Source: Adiantum capillus-veneris
Lineage: Eukaryota > Streptophyta > Polypodiopsida > Polypodiales > Pteridaceae
Direction: 5' to 3'
Length of the DNA stretch: 64,000 nucleotides
Assembly: GCA_014529385.2 (NCBI GenBank)
Contig: CM043966.1
Coordinates: 86,768,087 to 86,832,086, forward strand
Shown here piece after piece: positions 1 to 9,567 of this stretch. The translations under genes and the position numbers were made by a program. Each line of letters opens with the position of its first letter. The stretch's first letter is position 1. The notes below the pieces were generated by a model, which saw nothing but the letters and a program-made list of their open reading frames with translations, was not told the DNA's origin and searched no databases.

Positions 1-473
1 AAAATTAAGTTGAGGAGGTTGAGAGAATGAGAGCATCGGCAAAAAGAGAGAGCTTTGGTGTACATGACTCAACAGAACCTTGATGCTAAGAATCCCTTCA
101 TGGACATCAAACCACCGCCATCATCAGTGCCTCCAAAGCCACATTGTGAGCCTTTAGGGAATGTGCTTAATATCAAAATCTTTACAGCAAGGACCAAAAC
201 CTTAGTTTGTATTAGGACTCATAGGTTGAAGAAAACCAATATTACAAATTTCTTTGCATTTTATTAGCATCATCATATATACTATAGTAAAATGGTGGTG
301 AAGTGATCCCCTTTAGACATGTCGATATATTCACCCACCTTCACATGTTACAATGGAAAGGGAAAAACTGGGAGTGTGCAACAAATTTGAGTTTGAGTGC
401 CCACTGGAAGGTAAGGCCCGCTTGAAGATAAGGCTAGGAGATAAGGTTGACTGATCATAATTTGGAGGGGAGT
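1..473. other. Left flank, no gene recognised
   Basis: This AT-rich stretch lies left of the G1 insertion. A short open stretch on the plus strand at about 55-267 has no recognisable motif and no supporting context. The last five bases, GGAGT (469-473), form the left copy of the G1 target-site duplication. The sequence resumes at 12254 on the far side of G1. Confidence 0.6.
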
Positions 474-1145
474 TGTTACGAGACTGGGCACCCTCCTGTT
501 GTAGTGGTTAGCTGCAATTGGGATAGCTGGCGTAATGGTTAATTATGTGCTGTCTATTTATTTTCTAATTGAGTTGATGATGATTTTGTAGAGTGGAATG
601 CGGGGAGTTGATGAAGAGGCGACGGCAATTAATCTTGGCCATTTTATATTTGCACAGTATCTTAGAACATCATTTCAATAAGCCACTATGGCTCTGTAAA
701 TAGTTGTAGTGGGAACTCCCCTTATGGGTCATGCAAGAACTAATGAGCTTCACTCATTTGCAAAAGTAAAGTGGTTGTAAAAGAGGGGCCTCAATTTTTG
801 GCACCTTAAACTCAAAGTAATATATTAAATACCAACTCCACAAGAGAGGTGCCGTGGAGTTTGGGGCTAGATTTAGGCCTTTCTCTTGCAGATTCTCTTC
901 TCTACTCTCTTAAGCTATGGTTATTTTGATGTGTACTCTGTAATCTAGTCTCCATCTCTTACACCTCCTTACAAGCATGTCTATGTCAATTCTATGTTTA
1001 CTGTGTGTGTGTGTGTGTGTGTGTCATAGTTTAGGTGAGTGTGTGTGCTTGGAAATTGGAAGAAGAGGTGGACAGGTTGATGGTGATTGCTTGGAAGCTT
1101 GTGTTGAATAGTTTAAGCGGTCGATCTCCCCCTCTTCTCCCAACA
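474..1145 (+). repeat. G1 5' LTR
   Basis: The 672-bp LTR begins TGTTACGAGACTGGGC and ends CCCAACA. Read side by side with 11590-12253, it is essentially identical. I see one G/C difference (CTCTGTAATC versus CTCTCTAATC) and a longer GT repeat here, near 1003-1023. It is also related to the more diverged LTRs of G2. Confidence 0.93.
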
Positions 1146-1146
1146 G

Positions 1147-1158
1147 TGGTATCAGAGC
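1147..1158 (+). other. G1 primer-binding site (tRNA-Met initiator type)
   Basis: TGGTATCAGAGC lies one base after the 5' LTR. This is the standard plant initiator-tRNA-Met primer site used to start minus-strand DNA synthesis. Confidence 0.9.
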
Positions 1159-1433
1159 ATCAAGGTTCGATTTAATCGGCATCAAAATTACCTTCAAGAA
1201 GGAATTCCTCGAATCGACAAACTCCAATTTGCAATTCATCGATTTGCAAATCAAAGATTCAAGAATTCGTGGCAATTCAAGAATTTAATCGGTCGAATTT
1301 GCAAAGAAAATTTTGCTTGGTCGTTAATCAGCGGCGAATCGGCACCTAATCGAGTAAGAGTCGAACGAGCAAGGAATTTTGAAGAGATTGAAGAAGCGGT
1401 GCTCAAGAACGAAATTAAAAGAACGAAGATGGT
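1159..1433 (+). other. G1 leader, left part
   Basis: This untranslated leader between primer site and gag resembles the G2 leader just after 13247 in composition and motifs, such as repeated AATCGGCA and CAAATTTGCAA. It is cut at 1434-1438 by the E0 insertion and resumes at about 9563. Confidence 0.6.
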
Positions 1434-1438
1434 GATGG

Positions 1439-1728
1439 TGTTAACCCTCACGGCACACGGACACCCTATGATCTATAAACGTTGTATTATTTAGAGTCAG
1501 GTACCGGGCTTGTCGGTCCAATAGGGAAAGGTAGAGTGATCGCCGATGAGAGGCGCACTCTAACACGAACATGCTAGGGTTAGTTGGCTAAGCATGGGCG
1601 CCCAAGTGTGAATGGGGTGAGCTCCTATAAAAGCCAACTAAACCTAATTTTTACTCATTCTCTCATTTGTGCAATAGAAGAGTGCTCTTGCTCCATCTCC
1701 ATCTCCATCTTCTTCTTCTTCACCTCCT

Positions 1729-1768
<40 letters not shown>

Positions 1769-2019
1769 GGAGAGTGTGTGTGCGATCGAGCATTACGAAG
1801 GCACGACGGCGGCGAAGCGGTTGAGCGCGGCACGACTGCAGCTTCTTCTTCATCGCGGCGAGGAATCCACCATGAAGGCGAGCGTAGAGCGGTGAGTGAC
1901 ACACCCTTTGCTTTCTTGAGCTTGCTAGTTTAGGCTTGTTGTGTGCTTGGAGCCATTTGTGGCTCGCACACGGTGTATTGGCAAGTCCCTTGCTTCGACA
2001 GTGCGGCAAGGAGCGCACA
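1439..2019 (+). repeat. E0 5' LTR-like terminus
   Basis: The 581-bp segment runs from TGTTAACCC to GAGCGCACA. A TATA-type box, TATAAAAG, lies near 1626. It is followed by GT and GA microsatellites (about 1731-1769) and GC-rich sequence, as expected for an LTR with U3, R and U5. The last 26 bp (1994-2019) recur at 9537-9562. The rest does not align by eye with the 3' end. Confidence 0.65.
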
Positions 2020-2023
2020 TTTT

Positions 2024-2041
2024 TGGCGCCGCTGCCAGGGA
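2024..2041 (+). other. E0 primer-binding site
   Basis: TGGCGCCGCTGCCAGGGA starts four bases after the LTR-like end. It is a near match to the TGGCGCCGTTGCCGGGGA site of many plant Gypsy elements, usually assigned to tRNA-Asp. A similar site in G6 is at 61441. Confidence 0.78.
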
Positions 2042-2139
2042 TATGCCCTACACTAAGCTCGGTTAGCACTTTACACTTTCTTGTGGTGCAATTTCTATCA
2101 TAGGAAAGGCAGGGAATGAGGGTGTGTAGTTGTGTGGAG

Positions 2140-2470
2140 ATTTCTGTTTTTTGCGTTTTCTACGTTTTCTGGTTTATAGTGCACAGTTAGCATTTCTTGC
2201 GTTTTTGCATTTTCTGCATTTTTTGTCAAGTTTCAATTTCTGCAATTTTCTACGTTTTCTGTGTTAAATTTTTTGTCAAGTTCCAATTTCTGCATTTTCT
2301 GCGCTTTTTCAATTTTCTGCATTTCTTGCATTTCAATTTCTACAATTTCTGCATTTCAATTTCTGCAATTTCTGTGCGTTTTCAAATTTTCTGCATTTCT
2401 GCATTTCTGCATTTCAATTTCTGCAATTTCTGTGCGTTTTCTGCATCTCTGCATTTTTATTTTTTTTAAA
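2140..2470 (+). repeat. Degenerate TTTCTGCA-type repeat in the E0 leader
   Basis: About 330 bp is built from loose variants of TTTCTGCA, TTTCAATTTCTGCAA and TTTCTGTGCG in head-to-tail order, ending in a T run and A runs at about 2460-2490. It is strongly pyrimidine-biased on the plus strand and has no coding sense. Open frames on either strand here are by-products of the repeat. Confidence 0.8.
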
Positions 2471-2993
2471 AAAACCCAAAAAAAAAATCGGAAAATAAAA
2501 ACGCGAGTGAGCGGGCGGTGAAATTTTTCGAAAATAAAAAACGTGACTCTTAAAACGGACGGGTTGGTTTGTATAAAAGATAGATTGGGATCGTATGCCC
2601 AAGCCCAAGCCTCAGTCCTCAGTCTTATGATATATACTAGACTCACTCTTATATATATACCCTACTCCCTCAAGAGAGAATGAGAGCATGTGGGACAAGT
2701 CCTCCACTCTCCTCCTTTCTCTTCCCACTTGCACCCTTAGACTTTCTAGTTTGGGCCTAGTTCCCTACTGGAAATTGACAGTTTTAGGGATTCCGAGGGC
2801 ATAGAGTGACCAAACGGAGGGCTGTAAAGCACGGCACGACCCTCTGACTGATAAGCTCGTTTCGAGCTATCACACGGCCCATTCCACGACACGCTCTAAA
2901 AAATCTAGCAAAAAAAACAAACAAAAAACACGCTAAAAACTAGTCAGAAGGCCTCTAGAGCAGCTTTTTGACACCTTAGGGTATCAAAAGCAC

Positions 2994-3911
2994 ATGCACT
3001 TACGCTCTGGGCGAGTGTTAGAGCACGATCACATTGGTAGTGCCTCTGTTCATACGGACACCCATTACCCATCCACGATAAGCTCTAGACCCTCAGCGGG
3101 GACACAAGGTAGCACCACCCAAGACCCTAAAATAGCCGCTAGTGATTCCTCCTTCGACTCAGAAATCATGGAAACATACCCTACCCAAAACACTGAGAGA
3201 GAAGGCCATGCACCTCCCGAAGCTCCACAGCCTAGTACTAGTATGTTTAGCCGTTTCATGGAAACATTAGGTAAAGCTACTCGCTCGGAACCTGATGCAA
3301 ATGAAGCACACGAAGGGGGTGGGGAAGTGGAATCTCCTTTCACATCGCATGTGGACCCCACACCCCCAAAGAGTGTCCATGTGGATATCCTACCAACTTC
3401 TTACCAAGAAGGCCCTGTTGAGCTGCCTCCTTCAGAAGTTCCCTCTAGAGTACCGTTGGTGACAAGTAAAACCACGGGGAGCAACATTGCTTCTACCTCA
3501 CAAGAAACCGTTAACACGTCGACTCTAGAAGGATTGTTCATTAATGACCATTGGACATATGACCTCCACACTGAGGTGTTGATGAATCTACACTCTGGCC
3601 ACGCCTACCATGTAGGATGGATAGAGATTGTACAATCCACCTCTAGTGCCACGAGCATCGAAGATCAACAGAAAATGATCTGTAATGTTATCCATGGCAT
3701 TATTCAATCAGAAAGGCAAAACCGAGGGGTAAATATACTCTCAACTGGCCCCATGAGATTTCTGGATACGAGCAAGGCTCAACAACCTACTCTATCACAA
3801 ATGGAGACTCCTCTAATGAGCCCCATGGACCCATCTTACGTCATTTCACCTGGGGTCTCTATGCAAACTGAGCCTCCGAGCAAAAACTTTAGCTTCCCTA
3901 ACTTGGCTTAA
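2994..3911 (+). CDS. E0 gag N-terminal segment
   Basis: This 305-codon frame begins with ATG at 2994 (MHLRSGRVLEH) and ends at TAA 3909-3911. It is in exactly the same frame as the large ORF that follows, and only a second stop (TGA 4107-4109) separates them. It therefore reads as the first third of one gag-protease protein split by nonsense changes. The sequence is rich in Ser, Thr and Pro, with no enzymatic motif. Such low-complexity N-terminal extensions are common in plant Gypsy Gag. Whether the stops are decay or read through cannot be decided here. Confidence 0.65.
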   Translation: MHLRSGRVLEHDHIGSASVHTDTHYPSTISSRPSAGTQGSTTQDPKIAASDSSFDSEIMETYPTQNTEREGHAPPEAPQPSTSMFSRFMETLGKATRSEPDANEAHEGGGEVESPFTSHVDPTPPKSVHVDILPTSYQEGPVELPPSEVPSRVPLVTSKTTGSNIASTSQETVNTSTLEGLFINDHWTYDLHTEVLMNLHSGHAYHVGWIEIVQSTSSATSIEDQQKMICNVIHGIIQSERQNRGVNILSTGPMRFLDTSKAQQPTLSQMETPLMSPMDPSYVISPGVSMQTEPPSKNFSFPNLA

Positions 3912-4109
3912 CCCTCTATCAAGGAAAACACAGTGCTCACTCCAGGGATAAGCCTGGCAGAGAATGTACCGATGACATCTACGGTTAGCGCAGTGCCACT
4001 ACCTAGTGTCGTATTACCTAATATGGGGCCTCGACCATATGTGCCTCTAGCCCCTTATGCACACATGGCCCCCACACCTCCAATTGTACCACTTGCTTAT
4101 GCTCCTTGA

Positions 4110-7100
4110 GTGCCGCTCCCTAGCCCTTATCCGAGTGGACCTATGCCCGGTTATGTTCCATATCCTGCATCATCCACACATATGCCAAGACCGGTACCCG
4201 TCCCTCTCCCACATATGATTCCAAGAGTACCTCCACCGGCCCTGCCTCCTCACATAGGTGACTTGGCAGCGTTTGCTCAAACCATAGGTCGATCTATCGC
4301 GGAAAATATGCGTCACGCATCTGATAGAGAGCCTAGAAGTAAGGCAGTACAAATTGCCAAACTCACGCAAAAATTCAATGGGGACGAAGATGCTAGGAAA
4401 CACATTGAAGTGTTTGAACAAGTATGTGATTCCTTAGGGGAACGCAACGAACTACATAAGTGCAATGCCTTAAGCTTGACATTAAGTGGGAAGGCTGGAG
4501 ATTGGTATAGAACCCTAAGGGTGGACGAGAAAACAATCTACCCTACCCTTCGAAGGTTGTTTCTAAAGGAGTACATACGAGAAGGTGTGCTTTGGGGTGT
4601 AGCATCTCAGCTACAGAAGGCCGAACGTAAGGAAGGAGAGTCAGTAAGGGACTTCATTAGTCGTTTAAAGCACCTAAAATCTCGTTGCCCTGTAAATGAG
4701 CGTTTCAACAATAACCAACTGCTTGATCGATTCATTCGAGGGTTGAGGAATGAAGGAATCTATAATGGACTAGTGATTAGAGGTATCACAACCTGGGAAG
4801 ATGTCACTGCCAATGCAATCCAATTAGAGGACAACTTGATGATAGCAGGCATGAGGGTGTCTACTGACACGAGATCCACTAGCTCACAAGCCATTGAGTA
4901 TGAACCCATGACTGCAAAGCCCATTGCCAATGAGCCAAAGGTATTTGAGACATTCTTGACAGACCTCACCAAGGCAATCCAAGAGTCTCTTAAGGATAAT
5001 CGACCCCCTCAAAATAGTCACATGTATCCAAGAAGGGAGCAACAATGGTGTTCCATTTGCTTAGGTCCACATAGCACTAGTGAGTGCCCTACGTTTAGAG
5101 TAAAATTTAATGGAACTTGCAACGCATGTGGTAGGTATGGTCACCAAGCTAAGGATTGTTTAATGATCAAACGTATGATGGCAAATAGACCACCTGTAGC
5201 CTGGACGGATGCGCCTCGAGCTCCTGTATTGATGCCTACTCCACCTGTTGAGCAACTACCGCAACACATGGTCCCTAGATCTCAAAATGTTGTACAAGCT
5301 ATACCACTACCACCTCCTGTGCTAGGACCGCAGCCCCCGCATCCAAGAGTCGCCCCTATGAACCAAGTGGGTTGCGAGCCATCAAATGCTTATCCAGATG
5401 GCTGTGAGGAGGAAATAGACACTAGTATTGCCTACGGACTTGATACATTGGAAGAGTGTCCTATATACTACATGGAAGACTGTTGGGGGCAAGTCAAGCC
5501 GGTTTATCAAGCTGCTGCTCTCGCATCCAGAGGTCAAAATATCAACACCCAGGCTAGGAGGCCACCTCTTCAATGCTACGAGTGTGGTGGACCACATCGA
5601 GCAGCGGAGTGCCCTATTAGGCTGCAAAAGAATGCTGCACAGATGCAAATGAATCAAGGGAGCACGTCTGCAATGCCAATACTCACATGTAATCGTTGTG
5701 GCATAGATCACTTGATTGCCCAATGCCCCTATAACCCAAATGCACCTAAAATCACACCCCTGAATTTGGTCGAAATTGCTAGTGTGACATCGCCAATACC
5801 ACCCGTCGCACCCGCTTATGCGATTACACGGTCCATGCTTCAAGGGCCAGGACATATCCTCGAAGAGAGAGATACCGCGTCAGTTATCCAAGCAAAGAAA
5901 AAGAAGACACGAAGGAAGAAGTCGCAGAATACGGAAAATTCAAAGCCAAGTTCCAAAACAAACATAGGAACAGGAGATGACCCCGTGTATATGAATGACC
6001 TCGAGGATGATTCAGATTCAGTCGAGACAATGGAGACTAGAACCAATACCACAAAGAGAAAGACCGACAAAGAAAACCGTAACATGGAACCAAATGAAAA
6101 CCGAATAAGAGAAAATCATAAAGAGCCTCTGAAAACACCACAAGTGTTTCCAAATCCAATCCAAGACCCCCAAGATAAACCGCAGGGGCAAAAAGGGAAG
6201 AATCGTAAAAAGAAGATTGGGACGTACCCAAACCCAGTAGACGAGATTGAGCAGGTGAAACATCTAAGAGGTTTAGTGGAGGAGACTCAAAGGAAACTAG
6301 AACCAGAACCCATGCAGGTCAAAATTCATGACACAGTGTTTCCCACGCAAGTTCATCCACCCCACATGAACCATAGACCGTTAGCCATATCTAGTATCAT
6401 TCAAGAAGGGAGTGAGGACGGGACATCAGAAAGTAAGCATACACCCTTCTTGTTGGAAAGGATGTTTAACGAAGGAATACCTGATCCCATTGAGGAATAT
6501 GAGATTCCATCCTCACCAGTTCCTAGTCAAGGACCTACACCCTGCAAAACGCCAATGAATGTTGCCAAACTAGTGGACTTCATGTCTTCTGAGGTCCGAA
6601 CCACGATCATAGCAAAGCTGTATGGAGATTCTGAGTTATTCCTTGCACTTCGAGCATTCCTTAACGGAGAGCTACGAACGGGATTACCGCAGTTTGCGCA
6701 ACCAAATAGGCCTGACTCGATTATGATTGATGAGGAAAATCATGTGCAATCACTTGACTTAGATGGACACGAGTCTGTGATCGAGGTACCCTTTAACGAA
6801 TTAGGGCAGTATTTTGAAGGCGACGAGTCTAATGCGACCCTACCCATCACTACCAAGGGATTAACTATAAAGGGAATTCTTGATGGTGGTGCGGGAGTTA
6901 GCATCGTTACAAAAGATTGTTGGGAATCCATGGGAAAACCCTGCCTCAGTGTTACTAACATTGTGGTAAAGATGGCAAATGGTACCATAGCCAAACCTAT
7001 GGGGATGCTCAAGGATCTTAAGATCAAAGTTCTAGGACACAAGGTACGACATACGTTCATTGTAATGGATTTCTCTAAACACCTTATGTCATATGAAATG

Positions 7101-7871
7101 ATTTTAGGACGACCATTCATGAGGGAAGCACAAATGGTTCATGATTGGTCTAAAAATCATGTCTATTTGCAATTCCAAGACTCTGTCCTTAGAGTGGATT
7201 TGGTGACTGGTAAGGTACACCCCTTAGGGAGTAAAACCATTATTGATCATCGCTCTGACACCACAGTTCACTCGGCCCCACTACAATATTGTTACACTTG
7301 TAAGAAGGATACAGACATTGGCCAAGATTCTTCTTATATGGATATCCTACCTGGGATGACTGAGTCGGACAATGTGGATTGGGTCCACCTAGCATCAACC
7401 ATAGACACTTGGGGAAATAGGGGGACGACCTGGGTAACACCTGAGGGGGATGAAATGCCTGTACCCTTAAATATGCTACAAGCAATGCATATCGCTTCCG
7501 ACAAGACTCATCCTAATGTAACGAAGAAAACATACAAGTGGGTCCCTAAAGCTTCTTTAGTGACCATAGCTAGTGCTAAAAAACAGAAGCCTTGTAAGAA
7601 ACGTACCACTCGCTCCAAGAAAAGTAAGAAAATGTTGCGATGGATCCCTAAACGACTATTGGAAGCCCAAGGCTACTATCAAGGAAATGATCAAATCTGG
7701 GTGCCAAAACGTAGATTGTGCTCTTACCTATCACCTGACCCAAATGAGCCCAATCCCGTAGCTCCAAAACGAATCAATGATCGTGGAAAGAAAAAAATCA
7801 CAGAATGCTACACACCCGCTCCCGAGCTAGTTTGGGTACCAAAGAAAGAACGATTTGTTCCACCTAGCTAA
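4110..7871 (+). CDS. E0 Gag-protease polyprotein, 1,253 codons open
   Basis: A proline-rich N-terminus is followed by a retrotransposon Gag domain (about residues 90-240; capsid-like, with WYRTL and VRDFISRLKHLKSRCP). Four zinc knuckles follow: CSICLGPHSTSEC (about 313), CNACGRYGHQAKDC (about 337), CYECGGPHRAAEC (489) and CNRCGIDHLIAQC (527). Only the second has canonical CX2CX4HX4C spacing; the others are CX2CX3HX4C. Lysine-rich clusters lie near 590 and 695. A pepsin-like retroviral protease follows near 915-1010 with active-site LDGGAGVS and the later ILGRPF motif. The C-terminal tail repeats W[VI]PK four times (about 1145-1245). The frame was opened by a GTG after the in-frame TGA, so the true start is probably 2994. 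There is no RT downstream. Confidence 0.8.
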   Translation: MPLPSPYPSGPMPGYVPYPASSTHMPRPVPVPLPHMIPRVPPPALPPHIGDLAAFAQTIGRSIAENMRHASDREPRSKAVQIAKLTQKFNGDEDARKHIEVFEQVCDSLGERNELHKCNALSLTLSGKAGDWYRTLRVDEKTIYPTLRRLFLKEYIREGVLWGVASQLQKAERKEGESVRDFISRLKHLKSRCPVNERFNNNQLLDRFIRGLRNEGIYNGLVIRGITTWEDVTANAIQLEDNLMIAGMRVSTDTRSTSSQAIEYEPMTAKPIANEPKVFETFLTDLTKAIQESLKDNRPPQNSHMYPRREQQWCSICLGPHSTSECPTFRVKFNGTCNACGRYGHQAKDCLMIKRMMANRPPVAWTDAPRAPVLMPTPPVEQLPQHMVPRSQNVVQAIPLPPPVLGPQPPHPRVAPMNQVGCEPSNAYPDGCEEEIDTSIAYGLDTLEECPIYYMEDCWGQVKPVYQAAALASRGQNINTQARRPPLQCYECGGPHRAAECPIRLQKNAAQMQMNQGSTSAMPILTCNRCGIDHLIAQCPYNPNAPKITPLNLVEIASVTSPIPPVAPAYAITRSMLQGPGHILEERDTASVIQAKKKKTRRKKSQNTENSKPSSKTNIGTGDDPVYMNDLEDDSDSVETMETRTNTTKRKTDKENRNMEPNENRIRENHKEPLKTPQVFPNPIQDPQDKPQGQKGKNRKKKIGTYPNPVDEIEQVKHLRGLVEETQRKLEPEPMQVKIHDTVFPTQVHPPHMNHRPLAISSIIQEGSEDGTSESKHTPFLLERMFNEGIPDPIEEYEIPSSPVPSQGPTPCKTPMNVAKLVDFMSSEVRTTIIAKLYGDSELFLALRAFLNGELRTGLPQFAQPNRPDSIMIDEENHVQSLDLDGHESVIEVPFNELGQYFEGDESNATLPITTKGLTIKGILDGGAGVSIVTKDCWESMGKPCLSVTNIVVKMANGTIAKPMGMLKDLKIKVLGHKVRHTFIVMDFSKHLMSYEMILGRPFMREAQMVHDWSKNHVYLQFQDSVLRVDLVTGKVHPLGSKTIIDHRSDTTVHSAPLQYCYTCKKDTDIGQDSSYMDILPGMTESDNVDWVHLASTIDTWGNRGTTWVTPEGDEMPVPLNMLQAMHIASDKTHPNVTKKTYKWVPKASLVTIASAKKQKPCKKRTTRSKKSKKMLRWIPKRLLEAQGYYQGNDQIWVPKRRLCSYLSPDPNEPNPVAPKRINDRGKKKITECYTPAPELVWVPKKERFVPPS

Positions 7872-8174
7872 GGAAGGGGGGAGTCCCATGAAGATTCTAG
7901 CTCCTCATGTAATACATCCATAGAGGTAAAAGCTTCTACACAGCCTCCATCTATAGTAGTGGACCTCCATGAAGCTACAAAAGAATCCACACCTCCCAGT
8001 GTTCAAGAATCACCTAATGAACCACTTCAAGTTCGATCCTGGGAGAGTACCTTACCACCGTTGCAACTTGACGAGGCACCTAGGGTAATAGAAAACTACT
8101 GGCAAAAATCCTCACCTATTACCAACTGGAACAATTGGTTTCAAAGGGTGACAAGCTCATTTCAAATGGTATGA
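7872..8174 (+). pseudogene. E0 C-terminal tail beyond an in-frame stop
   Basis: After TAA 7869-7871 the same frame stays open to a stop at 8172-8174, encoding a Ser/Pro/Glu-rich tail with no known motif. A purine run, AAGGAAGGGGGGAGT, lies at about 7871-7886. It is repeated almost exactly at 8183-8195, directly before the 3' terminus, so the tail is flanked by two purine tracts. Confidence 0.5.
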
Positions 8175-8182
8175 TCTACCCA

Positions 8183-8195
8183 AGGAAGGGGGGAG
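8183..8195 (+). other. E0 polypurine tract
   Basis: AAGGAAGGGGGGAG stands directly before TGTTTGTGG. This is the expected place and composition for the primer of plus-strand DNA synthesis just upstream of a 3' LTR. Confidence 0.65.
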
Positions 8196-9562
8196 TGTTT
8201 GTGGACATCCATCATTCACTTGCTTCCCTCTCAACCTTTTTCCCTGACCTCTTAATCTCCGATCTTAGGGAATGTACATATAAAGCTTTATACTCACAAA
8301 AAAAAAAAAAAAGAGCAAGAGCAATTAGCAAACGAGTATGCACAATAAAAGTCAAAACATTGACTCAGACCTACACATGTCACATCTGGTACAGTGAAAC
8401 AGAAACCTATGTCATGAAACACCTTTGATCCTCCTCACTTGAGTGATGGAGGGTAAGGTAAGATTAGTACGATAGGAGTGTTTCTGTTTTAGAGTTGAGA
8501 GATTAGCGAAGTTCTCTTTTCCCACTAATGTGCCTCCTGGAGGTATTCCTTTTGTTTCATAGTGTGTACAGGAGCGTATTGCTATTGATAGGATTTGGAT
8601 CTTCATGGAATCTTTATCTCGACTCACTCTTCAAATCAAGCGCGACCATCGACACAAACAGGTGTTTCTTGTCCATTAGCATTGCCCTTATCTTTTTGCA
8701 TCCATGTTTGTCTGCTTTGATTGTGATTGGTAGCATACTATTCAGCGCATTGGCTTAGTATCAAACATTTAATTCAATGCAATCTTTTGTCATAATCACT
8801 TGTTTAGGTGTAAAAATCAAGCAGTCCGACTAAGCTAGTTTGACCAAGCTAGGTATTAGAAATCTTCTCTTAATACCGTGGGGAATGCCTTCCTAATAAG
8901 CAATGGTTACTTAGGTTCTTAATCCGATTTAGGCAGCATTGTATGAAATGTACTAGGGCTTTCTAGTGGGCTTAACCCTATTGACCTTTATCTTAAGTAT
9001 TATAAAGGGAGTTTACTAATGTGATGAGCCTGGGGAGGGTAACAGTGTTATATGACCCCCCAAAGTTACAAAATTAAAATGATGAAAATGAACAAACACA
9101 AAAACAAAGTGCCACAATGTAAAATTTTAAGCTGGAAGAGAAATCTCAGCTTGATTTGGTACTTCACTCACATGTATCGCCTATGGTACTAGAGCCCTAG
9201 AGGTTCCTAGTGTGGGCGCTTTTCCTTGAAAAGCAAAAAACCCAAGGCATACAAAATAAGCACACACATCAAAATTGAATCAATGAGAAAAGACTTTGGG
9301 GGGTCAAAGAAAAAGTAATCAGTCAGGCGATGATTTCATGAGAAATTCCTTTTATGGTAGCTTAACTACAAGGTCTTCTAGATATAGCCTCTAGTCAGCC
9401 CTCGAACATGAATACTTGGCTCTCGCGATTAAACAACTTAATTGACTAATGAAAATTAAGAAGCTTACCCATGGTATTAATATTCGATCTCTAGTGCCTT
9501 TCGACCGTCAAATTAGCGACCCCAGACTTGTTTAATTTCGACAGTGCGGCAAGGAGCGCACA
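8196..9562 (+). repeat. E0 3' terminal region, not a clean match to its 5' end
   Basis: The segment starts TGTTTGTGGACATCC after a purine tract, has a TATAAAGC box near 8280 and a second TATA-like box (TATTATAAAGG) near 8998, and ends with the 26 bp shared with the 5' terminus. At 1,367 bp it is more than twice the length of the 5' terminus and does not align with it. It may be an LTR of a different subfamily, or it may contain further unrecognised insertions. No coding sequence is seen. Confidence 0.45.
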
Positions 9563-9567
9563 GATGG

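Larger units (their letters stand above)
1439..9562 (+). mobile_element. E0: gag-protease-only LTR-type element
   Basis: The insertion in the G1 leader is flanked by a perfect 5-bp TSD, GATGG (1434-1438 and 9563-9567), starts TG and ends CA. The order is a 5' LTR-like end, a TGGCGCCG-type primer site, a pyrimidine-rich leader, one gag-protease frame (2994-8174 with three in-frame stops), a purine tract, and a 3' end. No RT, RNase H or integrase motifs occur anywhere in it. The terminal regions share only their last 26 bp, so they are not an ordinary LTR pair. It resembles the gag-only non-autonomous elements (TR-GAG) known in plants, but here with a protease. Copying would depend on enzymes supplied by another element. 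Confidence 0.72.

Noticed and set aside
1644-2069. 141-codon minus-strand frame
   Set aside because: It lies over the GT/GA tracts and GC-rich part of the E0 5' terminus and has no motif or counterpart.
2197-2646. Phe/Cys/Ile-rich plus-strand frames and their minus-strand partners
   Set aside because: They reflect the TTTCTGCA-type repeat, which is not coding.
5382-6263. Minus-strand frames opposite the E0 gag-protease
   Set aside because: They are shadows of a well-supported plus-strand gene.
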